From Kitasatospora xanthocidica (GTDB lineage Bacteria; Actinomycetota; Actinomycetes; Streptomycetales; Streptomycetaceae), in contig NZ_BNBY01000004.1 of NCBI RefSeq assembly GCF_014656195.1, positions 124,001 through 188,000 on the forward strand: DNA of 64,000 nt. Reading direction: 5' to 3'. Below, in pieces: positions 15,760 to 24,439 of the stretch; position 1 is the stretch's first letter, and each line of letters begins with the position of its first letter. The translations under genes and the position numbers were made by a program. The notes beneath the pieces were generated by a model. It saw only the letters and a list, made by a program, of their open reading frames with translations. It was not told the DNA's origin and did not search any database.

Positions 15760-16503
15760 TCAGGCCGGCAGGTTCCACTTCTGGTTGGCGGCGCCGTTGC
15801 AGTCCCAGATGCCGAGCTGGTTGCCGTTGGTGGTGGAGAAGCCGAGGTCGTCCAGGCAGCGGCCGGACTGCGGGTTGAGCAGCGAGCCGTCGGGGCGGAC
15901 CTGCCACTGCTGGGCGCCGGTGCCGTTGCAGTCGTACGTCTGGACCACGGTGGCGTTGCCGGTGTGTCCGCCCTGGACGTCCAGGCACTTGCCGAGGGCG
16001 CGGATGGTGCCGTCGGTGCCGATCTTCCAGGTCTGGTTGACGTTGCCGAGGCAGTCCCAGATCTGGACGGGGGTCCCGTTGGCGGTGCTGCCACCGCGCA
16101 CGTCCACGCACTTGTTCGCGTAGCCGCTGATCTGGCCGACCGGGCCCGCCGGGACGGGGGAACCGTTCACGATCCAGCCGCCGGTCGCCATCATCGGGTA
16201 GAAGCAGCCCGCGTAAGCGCTGGTGTTACCGGTGACCCAGCCGCTGCTCGAACCCGAGAAGGTGGGGAACCCGTTGCTGTCGAAGCCCTGGCAGGTGACC
16301 GCGAGCCGCCAGGTCTGCTGCGGGTCGATGCCCGAGCAGGTGCCGAGGAAGCCGACGCCGCTCCTGCCGACGGTGCAGCTCGCGGCGGTCTGGGCGGACG
16401 GCGCGTTCTGAGCGGCGCTCTCGGCGGCACCGGCGGCGGGCGCGGTGAGCGCGGCGGCTCCGGCGAGCAGGGCGGTGGTGAGCAGGGTGGCGGTACGGCG
16501 CAT
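15760..16503 (-). CDS. Secreted ricin-B-type lectin, copy 1
   Basis: Protein of 247 residues with an Ala-rich signal peptide (about 1-28, GAAALTAPAAGAAES). A ~90-residue region of unknown type with paired Cys comes next, then a C-terminal ricin B beta-trefoil (about 120-247). The trefoil shows the three QxW-type repeats NQTW, AQQW and NQKW, each ahead of a CLD-type strand. Such domains bind carbohydrates, often xylan or galactose. No catalytic domain is fused, so it is a stand-alone lectin. The paralog upstream at 16554 is 50 bases away and alike in layout. ATG 16503 has GGAG upstream. Confidence 0.82.
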   Translation of the reverse strand: MRRTATLLTTALLAGAAALTAPAAGAAESAAQNAPSAQTAASCTVGRSGVGFLGTCSGIDPQQTWRLAVTCQGFDSNGFPTFSGSSSGWVTGNTSAYAGCFYPMMATGGWIVNGSPVPAGPVGQISGYANKCVDVRGGSTANGTPVQIWDCLGNVNQTWKIGTDGTIRALGKCLDVQGGHTGNATVVQTYDCNGTGAQQWQVRPDGSLLNPQSGRCLDDLGFSTTNGNQLGIWDCNGAANQKWNLPA

Positions 16504-16553
16504 GGCGGGGCTCCTTGGGGGTGAGGGGGAATCGGTCGGTACTGCCGGGGGCA

Positions 16554-17324
16554 TCAGGCGGGCAGGTGCCAGACCTGGTTGGCGGCGGTGGCGCCGAAGC
16601 AGTCCCAGATCTGCAGGACCGCGCCGTTCGCGCTGGAGACGCCCCGGACGTCCAGGCAGCGGCCGGACTGCGGGTTGACCAGCGAGCCGTCCGGACGGGC
16701 CCGCCACTGCTGGGCGCCGCTGCCGTTGCACTCCCAGGTCCGCACCAGGGTGCCGTTGCCGGTCCGCCCGCCCTCGACGTCCAGGCAGTTGCCGACGGCC
16801 CGGACGGTGCCGTCGGCGCCGACCTTCCAGGTCTGGTTCACGTTGCCCAGGCAGTCCCAGATCTGGGTCTGGGTCCCGTTCGCGGTGCTGCCGCCGCGCA
16901 CGTCCAGACACTTGCCGGCGATCCCGGTGATCTGGCCGACCGGGCCCGCGGGAACCGCCGGACCGAACTCGATCCGGCCCGCACCGGGCATCAGCGGGTA
17001 CATGCACCCGGTCCTGGCGGTGCCGCTGCCGGTGACCCAGTCGCTGACCGCACCCGAGTAGACGGGCACGTGCCAGGTCCAGTCGTAGCCCGCGCAATCG
17101 ACCGCGACGCGCCAGGTCTGCTGCGGGTCGAGGCCCGAGCAGCTGCCGTTGGGGACCAGGTCGACGTCGGTGACGGTGCAGCTCCCGACGCCGCCCGGGC
17201 CCGGGACGGTGGTGGACGCCGCGTTCCGGGTGGTGCTCTCGGCGGCTCCGGCGGCGGCGGGCGCGGTGAGCGCGGCGGCACCGGCGAGCAGGGCGGTGGC
17301 GAACAGGGCGGCGGTACGACGCAC
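16554..17324 (-). CDS. Secreted ricin-B-type lectin, copy 2
   Basis: Protein of 256 residues, paralogous to the neighbour along its whole length. It has a signal peptide (VRRTAALFATALLAGAAAL), a DPQQTWRVAVDCAGYDW region, and a C-terminal trefoil with NQTW, AQQW and NQVW repeats. Shared blocks such as CLGNVNQTWK and LVNPQSGRCLD/LLNPQSGRCLD point to a tandem duplication that has since diverged. GTG 17324 is chosen because it aligns with the copy 1 start and GGAAGGA lies 8 bases upstream. The region 17325-17553 shows no gene. Confidence 0.82.
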   Translation of the reverse strand: MRRTAALFATALLAGAAALTAPAAAGAAESTTRNAASTTVPGPGGVGSCTVTDVDLVPNGSCSGLDPQQTWRVAVDCAGYDWTWHVPVYSGAVSDWVTGSGTARTGCMYPLMPGAGRIEFGPAVPAGPVGQITGIAGKCLDVRGGSTANGTQTQIWDCLGNVNQTWKVGADGTVRAVGNCLDVEGGRTGNGTLVRTWECNGSGAQQWRARPDGSLVNPQSGRCLDVRGVSSANGAVLQIWDCFGATAANQVWHLPA

Positions 17325-17553
17325 GGGGAGAGTCCTTCCGGGGAGGGTGAACCGACCGGCCCGCATGTGAAGCAATCGTGGTGATAATGCGATCTTCATG
17401 TGGGCCGCGCGAAAGCTTCGGGCAGGTCGTGTCCACGGTCAACGGGTGGGGTGAAGATCACGCCACCGGTCCGTCCACGCACGGAGCGTGTACGACACGG
17501 CTCCGGAACGCCCCGGGCAGGCCGGACGCGCGGCCGATCCGGCCTGATCGCGT

Positions 17554-17589
17554 ACGGCCCGGCCCCCGGACGAGCGGGAGCCGGGCCGT
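17554..17589. terminator. Terminator after the beta-propeller gene
   Basis: ACGGCCCGGC (17554-17563) pairs with GCCGGGCCGT (17580-17589), a 10-bp GC-rich stem with a 16-base loop, downstream of the minus-strand gene ending at 17620. Confidence 0.7.
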
Positions 17590-17619
17590 CAGGCGATCCG
17601 GGGCCGAGCGGATGGCGGG

Positions 17620-18660
17620 TCAGATCCGACGCAGGGTGAAGGCGTCCGACGGGTGCCCCGCGACGGCGTCCGCGAGGCCGGCCGAGAGCTGGTAGACGCG
17701 GCCCGCCGGACCGGCGATGAGCGCCGTCGGGGTGGGGTCGGCGGAGGGCCGGACGGCCGTGAGCCGGGCGGTGCGCCAGTGGTCCTCGGAGCGCAGTTCG
17801 ACCTCGGCGTCGCGGCCGGCCCCCAGGAGGGCGTTGGTGACGCCCGCGACGGAGCCGTCCGGTCGGCCGAGCAGGCCGTCCAGGTGGAGCAGGGACGCGG
17901 CGCCGTCGGCCACCTCGACCTGTCGCACGGCGGCCGGGTCCCAGAGCGGGACCTGCCACAGCGTGCCGTCGTCCCACTTGCCGACGACCAGGCGGCCCTC
18001 GCGCAGGACGATGCCGTTCAGGCCGTACGAACCCGGGGCGGGGGCCAGCCTCGGGTCGCGCAGCAGGACGGAGGCGGTGCCGTCCGGTGCCACCCGGTAG
18101 ACGACCGGGGCGAAGGAGTCGGTGACGTAGGCGGTGCCGTCGGGGCCGACCGCGATGTCGTTGGCCAGGTGGTTCCCGCCGTCGGCGGCGACGGCGGCGA
18201 GGTCGGTGTAGAAGAGGCGGCGGCCGGTGTCCAGGTCGTAGGCGCCGATCCCGGCGATCTTCCCGAAGGTCGCCGGGCTGCTGTGCTCGCCGACGCCGTT
18301 GTCGAGGTCGGTGACCAGGACGCGGCGGTGGACGGGGTCGACCCGCAGGCCGGCGACCTCGGTCAGGGCCGGGTCCCGCACCAGGGTGCGCACGCTCCCG
18401 TCGGTGCCGACGGCGGAGACGGTCGCGTGCCGCAGCGAGCCGAGCAGGAAGCGGTGGTGGGAGGCGTCCCAGGCCCCCGCCTCGGGCACCAGGGTGGGCG
18501 CGTGGCCGGTGATCACGGCCGGGGCCGGGCGCCCGGCGGGCGAGGCGGCGGCCGCGGCGGCGGACGGGGCCGCGGGCAGTGCGCCGGCGGCGCCGATCAG
18601 GGTGGTCAATGCGCCCGCGACCAGGGTGCGGCGGAGAGTACGGTGCTGACGGTTGCTCAT
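17620..18660 (-). CDS. Secreted SMP-30/gluconolactonase-like beta-propeller protein
   Basis: Protein of 346 residues. The first ~40 form a signal peptide (RRTLVAGALTTLIGAAGALPAAPS). The mature part has propeller-blade repeats: VTDLDNGVG, NDIAVGPDGTAYVTDSFAPVVYRV, YGLNGIVLREGRLVVGKWDDGTLWQV. These fit the SMP-30/gluconolactonase/NHL superfamily, whose members include lactonases and calcium-binding proteins. The catalytic residues cannot be fixed by eye, so the function stays open. AGAGGA lies 7 bases before ATG 18660. It is divergent from a MmyB-like regulator with a perfect palindrome between them, which suggests control by that regulator. Confidence 0.75.
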   Translation of the reverse strand: MSNRQHRTLRRTLVAGALTTLIGAAGALPAAPSAAAAAASPAGRPAPAVITGHAPTLVPEAGAWDASHHRFLLGSLRHATVSAVGTDGSVRTLVRDPALTEVAGLRVDPVHRRVLVTDLDNGVGEHSSPATFGKIAGIGAYDLDTGRRLFYTDLAAVAADGGNHLANDIAVGPDGTAYVTDSFAPVVYRVAPDGTASVLLRDPRLAPAPGSYGLNGIVLREGRLVVGKWDDGTLWQVPLWDPAAVRQVEVADGAASLLHLDGLLGRPDGSVAGVTNALLGAGRDAEVELRSEDHWRTARLTAVRPSADPTPTALIAGPAGRVYQLSAGLADAVAGHPSDAFTLRRI

Positions 18661-18740
18661 CGGAATTCCTCTGCGCGTGCGGTCCGTTGACGTGATCAAG
18701 CCTCGCGCGGACGGGCGGGCCGCAGCAGTGCGTGGGAGTA

Positions 18741-18759
18741 CTGGTAGTTCGACTACCAG
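18741..18759. promoter_or_regulatory. Perfect 8-3-8 palindrome in a divergent promoter region
   Basis: CTGGTAGT-TCG-ACTACCAG is a perfect inverted repeat immediately upstream of the regulator's ribosome-binding site and 80 bases from the divergent propeller gene. Its position suggests an operator of the adjacent MmyB-like regulator. Confidence 0.6.
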
Positions 18760-18773
18760 GGAGGACGGGGGAC

Positions 18774-19640
18774 ATGGTGGACGTTGACGACGCCCAGGAG
18801 CGCCGGACGGCGCTGTCGAGCTTCCTGCGCAGCCGCCGGGCGCGGCTGACGCCCAAGGAGGTCGGGCTGGCGCCGGGGGTGCGGCGGCGCACTCCGGGGC
18901 TGCGGCGGGAGGAGCTGGCGCTGCTCGCGGGGGTGGGGGTGACCTGGTACACGTGGCTGGAGCAGGGGCGGGACATCCACCCGTCCCCGGAGGTGCTGGC
19001 GAGCCTCGCCCGGACGCTGCGGCTGGACCGGGCGGAGACGGCGTACCTGTTCCGGCTGGCGGGCAGCCACCCGCGGGACGGCGAGGTGGCGGCGCCGGGG
19101 GACGTCCCGGTGCCGCTGCTGCGGCTGATGCGCGCGCAGTGGCCGGCGCCGTCCTTCGTGATGGACGCCAACTGGGACATCCGGGCCTGGAACCCGGGCG
19201 CGGACGCGCTGTTCGGCCTGACCGGCCGGGCACCGGACGAGTGCAACCTGGCCTGGGTGGTGTTCGGCAACGCGGTGCACCGGGCCCGGGTCGAGCAGTG
19301 GGAGGTGCACGCCCGCCACTTCCTGGCGCAGCTGCGCTCCGCCTACGCCGAGCGCGGCGGGGAGGCGACGGCCGTCGGGCGCCACCTGGCCCGGATGATC
19401 CAGCAGGTCCGCGGCGAGTACCCGGAGGCGGACCGCTGGCTGGACGAGCACCAGGTCGCGGAGCGCGGCGGCGCGCGGAAGGTGATCCGCCACGAGGTGG
19501 TGGGCGAGCTGCGGATCGACCAGCACGTGCTGCTGGCCACGGAGGGCCTGCAGCTGATCGTGATGGCCCCGCGGGACGCCGAGACGGAGCAGCGGCTGCG
19601 CGCCCTGGCGCCGGCCCCGGCGGTGGCGGCGACGGTCTGA
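18774..19640 (+). CDS. XRE-family regulator with MmyB-like ligand-binding domain
   Basis: Protein of 288 residues. An N-terminal helix-turn-helix of the type RRTPGLRREELALLAGVGVTWYTWLEQGR (about 35-65) is followed by a PAS-like MmyB/MLTR ligand domain (about 95-280) with VMDANWDIRAWNPGADALF and a late FLAT-type LATEGLQLIVMAP strand. Such regulators usually control a divergent oxidoreductase or hydrolase gene and bind fatty acids or aromatic ligands. Here the divergent gene is the propeller protein. ATG 18774 follows GGAGG. A strong bidirectional terminator lies after it. Confidence 0.85.
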   Translation: MVDVDDAQERRTALSSFLRSRRARLTPKEVGLAPGVRRRTPGLRREELALLAGVGVTWYTWLEQGRDIHPSPEVLASLARTLRLDRAETAYLFRLAGSHPRDGEVAAPGDVPVPLLRLMRAQWPAPSFVMDANWDIRAWNPGADALFGLTGRAPDECNLAWVVFGNAVHRARVEQWEVHARHFLAQLRSAYAERGGEATAVGRHLARMIQQVRGEYPEADRWLDEHQVAERGGARKVIRHEVVGELRIDQHVLLATEGLQLIVMAPRDAETEQRLRALAPAPAVAATV

Positions 19641-19753
19641 GTTGGGGGCCCGCCGCCCCGAAGCCGCCCCGACGCCGCCCCGACGCGGGTGCCGGGGCGG
19701 CGGACCGGCACCGAGGACGCCCCGGTGGCCGGTCCCGGACGCCCCGGAGACGC

Positions 19754-19797
19754 CGAACGGCCCGGCCCCCGTGGTGACGAGGGGGCCGGGCCGTTCG
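19754..19797. terminator. Bidirectional terminator, 17-bp stem
   Basis: CGAACGGCCCGGCCCCC (19754-19770) and GGGGGCCGGGCCGTTCG (19781-19797) are exact complements with a 10-base loop, between the convergent XRE regulator and DEAD-box helicase genes. Confidence 0.88.
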
Positions 19798-19806
19798 GGC
19801 GGAGCG

Positions 19807-21525
19807 TCAGTCGAACTTGCGGCGCTGGCGCCCGCTCCCGTAGTTGGAGCCGGACTTGGAGCCGCTGCCGGGCTTGGCGCGCCCGGAGGAGCGGCCGATG
19901 AAGCCGGCCGCCTGGGGGCGGTCACCCTGGGGGCGGTCGGCCTGGGCGGCGCCGGCCGCCCCCATCCGCTGCTTGGGGCGGGGACGGCGGGGGTTGCCGT
20001 TCATGTCGACGTCGGCGGGCAGGCCGGAGCGCTTGCCGGCGCGGCGGCGCGGGGCGCCCTTGGCTCCGGCGCGCCCGGCCGTCTCGTCCGCCGGGGCGGA
20101 GGCGGCGGCCTGGACCACCGGCACGGCCAGGGTGACCGGGACGCCGCTGGGGGTGCGGGCGCCGGTGATCCGGGCCAGGTCGGCGTCGCCGGGGCGGATC
20201 TTGGTGACGGTCGGGCGGATCCCGGCCACCGTCATCAGCCGGTTGACCTCGCGGCGCTGCTCGGGCAGCACGAGGGTGACGACCGTGCCGGACTCGCCGG
20301 CCCGGGCGGTGCGGCCGCCGCGGTGCAGGTAGTCCTTGTGGTCGACCGGCGGGTCCACGTTGACGACGAGGTCGAGGCCCTCGATGTGGATGCCGCGCGC
20401 GGCGACGTTGGTGGCGATCAGCGCGGTGATGTGGCCGTCGCGGAACTGGTCGAGGACCCGGTTGCGCTGCGGCTGGGACTTGCCGCCGTGCAGGGCCGCC
20501 GCCTTGACGCCGTTGGCGAGCAGCTGCTTGGCGAGCCGGTCCGCGCCGTGCTTGGTGTGCACGAACATGATCACGCGGCCGTCGCGGGAGGCGATGTGCG
20601 CGGTGGCGGAGGCCTTGTCGGTCTGGTCGAGCTGGAGGACGTGGTGGTCCATGGTGGTGACCGCGCCGGCCGACGGGTCGACCGAGTGGGTCACCGGGTC
20701 GGTCAGGAAGCGCTTGACCAGCCGGTCGACGTTGCGGTCCAGGGTGGCGGAGAACAGCATCCGCTGCCCGCCCTCGGCGACCTGCTCCAGCAGCTTGGTG
20801 ACCTGCGGCAGGAAGCCCATGTCGGCCATCTGGTCGGCCTCGTCCAGGACCGTGATCGCCACGTCGGAGAGGTTGACGTCACCGCGCCCGATCAGGTCGT
20901 CCAGCCGGCCCGGGGTGGCGACCAGGACCTCGGCGCCGCGGCGCACCGCGTTGGCCTGCCGGTTGATCGACATGCCGCCGACGACGGTGGTGATCCGCAG
21001 GTTGACGGCGGTGGCGTACGGGGTGAGCGCGTCGGTGACCTGCTGGGCCAGCTCGCGGGTGGGCACCAGGACGAGCGCCAGCGGGTGGCGGGCGACGGCG
21101 CGGCTCCCGGCGGTGCGGGCGAGCAGCGGCAGGCCGAAGGCCAGGGTCTTGCCGGAGCCGGTGCGGCCGCGGCCGAGGACGTCGCGGCCGGCGATCGAGT
21201 CGGGCAGCGTGGCGCCCTGGATCGGGAACGGCTCGGTGACGCCCTCGCGGGTGAGCGCGGAGAGGATGCCCTTCGGCAGGTCGAGCTCGGCGAAGGTGGC
21301 CGCCGGGGGCCGGGGCGGGGTGCCCTGGACGACGGTGAAGTCGGTGGCCTCGGGCACGGCGGCGCGGCTCTGCTTGGGGGCGCCCTGCTTGGGGGCGCCG
21401 TTGCGGCCGCGGGGCTTGCGCGGGCGGTCGCCGTCGCCGGTGCGGCGGGCCGGGTCGGTGCCGCGGCCGGTGCGGTCGGTGGTGCGGGGGCCGCGGTCGC
21501 GCGGCGTGCGGGCAGGGGTGGTCAC
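19807..21525 (-). CDS. DEAD-box RNA helicase
   Basis: Protein of 572 residues with a full set of helicase motifs: Q motif (EPFPIQGATLP), motif I GRTGSGKT, Ia PTRELAQQ, GG, Ib ATPGR, II DEAD (VLDEADQM), III SAT, V ARGIHIEG and VI HRGGRTARAG. The N-terminal ~70 residues and the C-terminal ~110 are basic, Gly/Arg/Pro-rich tails likely to bind RNA. It unwinds structured RNA, probably during cold or ribosome stress. GTG 21525 is chosen with GGAGA upstream. The cold-shock gene cspA lies just upstream on the same strand, separated by a hairpin, a common pairing in streptomycetes. Confidence 0.92.
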   Translation of the reverse strand: MTTPARTPRDRGPRTTDRTGRGTDPARRTGDGDRPRKPRGRNGAPKQGAPKQSRAAVPEATDFTVVQGTPPRPPAATFAELDLPKGILSALTREGVTEPFPIQGATLPDSIAGRDVLGRGRTGSGKTLAFGLPLLARTAGSRAVARHPLALVLVPTRELAQQVTDALTPYATAVNLRITTVVGGMSINRQANAVRRGAEVLVATPGRLDDLIGRGDVNLSDVAITVLDEADQMADMGFLPQVTKLLEQVAEGGQRMLFSATLDRNVDRLVKRFLTDPVTHSVDPSAGAVTTMDHHVLQLDQTDKASATAHIASRDGRVIMFVHTKHGADRLAKQLLANGVKAAALHGGKSQPQRNRVLDQFRDGHITALIATNVAARGIHIEGLDLVVNVDPPVDHKDYLHRGGRTARAGESGTVVTLVLPEQRREVNRLMTVAGIRPTVTKIRPGDADLARITGARTPSGVPVTLAVPVVQAAASAPADETAGRAGAKGAPRRRAGKRSGLPADVDMNGNPRRPRPKQRMGAAGAAQADRPQGDRPQAAGFIGRSSGRAKPGSGSKSGSNYGSGRQRRKFD

Positions 21526-21614
21526 AGGATCTCCGTCGGTCGGTCGGCAGCCCGCGGTGCGGGCTGGTCGGCCGTCGGAAGTGAGTGCGCCGCCCCGGCC
21601 GTACTGCGGCATGA

Positions 21615-21648
21615 GCGGGGGCCCGCACCGTGCGGTGCGGGCCCCCGC
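21615..21648. terminator. Hairpin between cold-shock gene and helicase gene
   Basis: A perfect 16-bp stem runs from 21615 to 21648 around a TG loop. It lies downstream of the cold-shock gene and upstream of the helicase start, so it may terminate the short csp message or allow partial readthrough into the helicase. Confidence 0.8.
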
Positions 21649-21683
21649 TTCGCGATTATCGCGAGTCAGCGTGGAGGCTGACG

Positions 21684-21890
21684 TCAGCCGATGATCTGGA
21701 TGTTCTCGGCCTGCGGGCCCTTCTGGCCCTGGGTCACGTCGAACTCGACCTTCTGGCCCTCGAACAGCTCACGGAAGCCCTGAGCCTGGATGTTCGAGTA
21801 GTGGGCGAAGACGTCAGCGCCGCCACCATCCTGCTCGATGAAGCCGAAGCCCTTTTCGCTGTTGAACCACTTCACGGTGCCGGTAGCCAT
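21684..21890 (-). CDS. Cold-shock protein, CspA family
   Basis: Protein of 68 residues, the normal family length. It holds RNP1 (KGFGFIEQ) and RNP2 (DVFAHYS) RNA-binding motifs of the OB fold, starting [15 protein letters not shown]. It acts as an RNA chaperone in the cytoplasm. GGAGACGG precedes ATG 21890. The next gene upstream ends at 22232, leaving a leader of up to ~200 bases with a long hairpin, as is usual for regulated csp genes. Confidence 0.95.
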   Translation of the reverse strand: MATGTVKWFNSEKGFGFIEQDGGGADVFAHYSNIQAQGFRELFEGQKVEFDVTQGQKGPQAENIQIIG

Positions 21891-21988
21891 AACCGTCTCC
21901 TCATACTGGGGCATCAGGGACCCACACCTCGTGGATCCCCAAGTAGCCGCGATCCCCATCCGGAGACTGAAACACCGGACAAAACAAA

Positions 21989-22018
21989 TGCGCCTGTTGG
22001 TTGGAACCAGCAGGCGCA
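21989..22018 (-). promoter_or_regulatory. Long hairpin in the csp leader
   Basis: TGCGCCTG (21989-21996) pairs with CAGGCGCA (22011-22018), and the inner bases continue as GGTT/AACC with one mismatch, so almost all of the 30 bases fold into one stem about 100 bases before the csp start codon. It may be a temperature-sensitive or stability element. ACTGTA at 22057-22062 reads as a TACAGT -10-like box on the minus strand. Confidence 0.5.
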
Positions 22019-22136
22019 CATACACGTTCATGGGAACCAAAACTGCAACTGAGTCGACTGTAGCACGGTGACACCCCGGGCGACCGGGGATTTTCCGCCG
22101 AACAGATCACGTTTGGCGCCCCCGGGAACAGGGCAA

Positions 22137-22164
22137 GCGGCGCCCCGCCGAAGCGGGGCGCCGC
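22137..22164. terminator. Terminator after MMPL transporter gene (distal)
   Basis: GCGGCGCCCCGC (22137-22148) and GCGGGGCGCCGC (22153-22164) form a perfect 12-bp stem with a CGAA loop, downstream of the minus-strand MMPL gene. Confidence 0.82.
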
Positions 22165-22169
22165 CTGTG

Positions 22170-22213
22170 GATCCCCGGCCGGTCCAGGATCCCTCCGGTA
22201 CCGGCCGGGGATC
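22170..22213. terminator. Terminator after MMPL transporter gene (proximal)
   Basis: GATCCCCGGCCGGT (22170-22183) is exactly complementary to ACCGGCCGGGGATC (22200-22213). With the hairpin at 22137 it makes a double terminator behind the MMPL gene. Confidence 0.8.
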
Positions 22214-22231
22214 GTTCCGGGACGGCCGCGG

Positions 22232-24439
22232 TCAGTGCCGGCCGGCCGGCTCCGGGACGCCGTGCGTGCCCGCCAGCGGGGCCGGACCGTCGCCGTGGCC
22301 GTGGCCGTGGCCGTGGCCGGGCTCGTCGGCGTGGCCGGGCCACCAGGCGCGGTGGCCGAGCAGCGCGGTGAGCGCCGGGGTGAAGAACATCGCCATCACG
22401 AAGGCCGCCAGCACGATGCCGAAGGCCAGCGAGAAGCCGAGCTCCATGAAGAGGACGTTGCCCGCGAGCATGAAGGTCGCGAACGACGCCGCCAGGATGA
22501 AGCCGGCCGCCGCGACGGTCGGGCCGCCGTGCTTGACGGCCTCGCTGGCCGCCTCGCGCGGGCTGCGGCCCTCGCGGGCCTCCTCGCGGAGGCGGGAGAT
22601 GATCAGGATGTTGTAGTCCGTGCCGATCGCCACCACGAACAGGTAGATGAAGATCGGCAGCATGAACATCAGGCCCTGCTCGCCCTTGATGTTCTGGAAC
22701 ACCAGGGTGGTGGCACCGAGGGTGCCGCCGAAGCCGAGGCCGACCGAGGCCATCAGGTACCACGGCGCGACCACGCTGCGCAGCTGCAGGCCCAGGATGA
22801 GCATGATGATCAGGGCCGCGATCGGGAAGACCAGGGTGTAGTCGTGCACCATCGCGGTGTTGATGTCCTTGTACACCGAGGTGATGCCGCCGACCAGGGC
22901 CTTGCTGTCGGCCGGCGCCGAGGCGTGGGCGGTGTCGCGGACCTTCTCGATGGTGTCGATGGCCTTGTTGGAGGCCGGCGCGTCGTTCAGCATCACCGTG
23001 AAGTCACCGGTGGTGCCCTCGGCGTTGATCGCCTTGTTCTCGGTGCTCGGCGTGACGACGGAGGCCACCCCGGGGACGCCCTGGAGCTTGCCGGCGAAGT
23101 CCTTGATCGCGGAGTCGCTGAGCTTGGCGCCGTTGGTGCTGGTCAGGTAGACGTGGCTCGGGTCGGCGGCGCCGGCCGAGAACGCGGTCATCAGCTTGTC
23201 CTGGACGACCATCGACTCCTTGCCCTTGGGCATGGAGCTGCCGGCCAGGTCGTAGGTGCCGTTGTAGTTGACGCCGGCCAGGGTCAGCACCAGCAGGATG
23301 CCGCCGGAGACCAGGGCGACCAGGCCGGGCTTCTTGCCGGTCATCCGGCCGAACGCGGCGAAGCGGGCGTTCTTCGGCTCCTGCATCCACTTCTTGCCGG
23401 GCCAGAAGACGCCCTTGGACGGGATGACGGCGAGCACGGCCGGGGCCAGGGTCAGCGAGACCAGGGCGGTCGCGATGACGGCGATGGCCAGCGCCGGGCC
23501 GAGCGCGGTGAACATGCCCAGGCTGGAGAGGATCAGCACGGCGAAGGCGACGGCGACGGCACCGGCGGCGGAGGCGATCGCCTCGCCGACCCGGCCGACG
23601 GCGTTGGCCACGGCCGTCTTGCGGTCCTCGCCCAGGCGCAGCCGCTCGCGGTAGCGGAAGGCGAGGAAGAGGAAGTAGTCCGTGCCGACGCCGAGGACCA
23701 CGATGATCAGGATCGCGGAGGTCATCGGGGAGGACTTGAGGTCGAAGATCTTGATCGCGTCGGCGATCAGGCCGTTGGCCACCGGCATCGCGATGACCAG
23801 CGAGAGCAGGACCGGCAGGAGGCCGGCCAGGATGCTGCGGAAGATGATGCCGACGATCAGGATGACCAGCACCAGGCTGAGGCCCATGACGATGGCGTCG
23901 GTGGAGCCGGAGGCGTCCTTCTGGTCCAGGGAGCTGGCGGCCTGACCGCCGACCTGGAACTTCAGCCCGGTGCCGTCGGCGAGCTTGGAGCCCTCCTCAC
24001 GCAGCTTCTTGGCCGCGTCGGGGTACTCCTCGGTCTGCATCTTGGTCTTGTCGATGGCGACCATGGACAGCGCGTACTTGCCGTCCTTGGACTTCGAGGC
24101 CTTGGCGTCGACCGGCAGGATCTTCTCGACCGCGGGGATGTGCGCGGCGGTCAGACCGTTGACGACCTTGTCCATCGAGGCCTGGTCGGCGTCGTTCAGC
24201 GCCTGGCCGTCGTTGCGCTCGAAGAGCAGCAGCGCGGCGGGGGTGAAGCTGGACGGGAACGCCTGCTCCTGGAGCTGCGCCGCCTGGATCGACTCGTAGT
24301 GCTTGGGCAGGAATGCGGACTCGTCCGTCTGGGAGGTGACCTTCGGGGCCGACGCGACGATGGCGAGCATCGCGACGACCCAGGCGAGGATCACCCACCA
24401 GGCACGGCGAACGACGAAGTGTCCTAGTCGGTGGAACAT
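22232..24439 (-). CDS. MMPL/RND-family membrane transporter, copy 1
   Basis: Protein of 735 residues with the MMPL layout: one N-terminal helix (residues ~12-32), a ~150-residue extracytoplasmic domain, five helices with the GVGTDYFLFLAFRYRERL motif (about 255-280), a second outer domain and a final five helices with VAIGTDYNILIISRLREE. The Asp in each GTDY motif is the family's proton-relay residue. The C-terminus is His/Gly/Pro-rich. Actinomycete MMPLs export lipids or other hydrophobic compounds; the cargo here is unknown. ATG 24439 is preferred over ATG 24460 because AGGAGG lies about 9 bases upstream. It is divergent from a second MMPL gene. Confidence 0.9.
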   Translation of the reverse strand: MFHRLGHFVVRRAWWVILAWVVAMLAIVASAPKVTSQTDESAFLPKHYESIQAAQLQEQAFPSSFTPAALLLFERNDGQALNDADQASMDKVVNGLTAAHIPAVEKILPVDAKASKSKDGKYALSMVAIDKTKMQTEEYPDAAKKLREEGSKLADGTGLKFQVGGQAASSLDQKDASGSTDAIVMGLSLVLVILIVGIIFRSILAGLLPVLLSLVIAMPVANGLIADAIKIFDLKSSPMTSAILIIVVLGVGTDYFLFLAFRYRERLRLGEDRKTAVANAVGRVGEAIASAAGAVAVAFAVLILSSLGMFTALGPALAIAVIATALVSLTLAPAVLAVIPSKGVFWPGKKWMQEPKNARFAAFGRMTGKKPGLVALVSGGILLVLTLAGVNYNGTYDLAGSSMPKGKESMVVQDKLMTAFSAGAADPSHVYLTSTNGAKLSDSAIKDFAGKLQGVPGVASVVTPSTENKAINAEGTTGDFTVMLNDAPASNKAIDTIEKVRDTAHASAPADSKALVGGITSVYKDINTAMVHDYTLVFPIAALIIMLILGLQLRSVVAPWYLMASVGLGFGGTLGATTLVFQNIKGEQGLMFMLPIFIYLFVVAIGTDYNILIISRLREEAREGRSPREAASEAVKHGGPTVAAAGFILAASFATFMLAGNVLFMELGFSLAFGIVLAAFVMAMFFTPALTALLGHRAWWPGHADEPGHGHGHGHGDGPAPLAGTHGVPEPAGRH

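Noticed and set aside
15760..17442. A single 560-codon minus-strand protein joining both lectin regions
   Set aside because: The upstream half is only a shadow of lectin copy 2 (Arg/Pro-rich). Each lectin has its own signal peptide and ribosome-binding site in a different frame.
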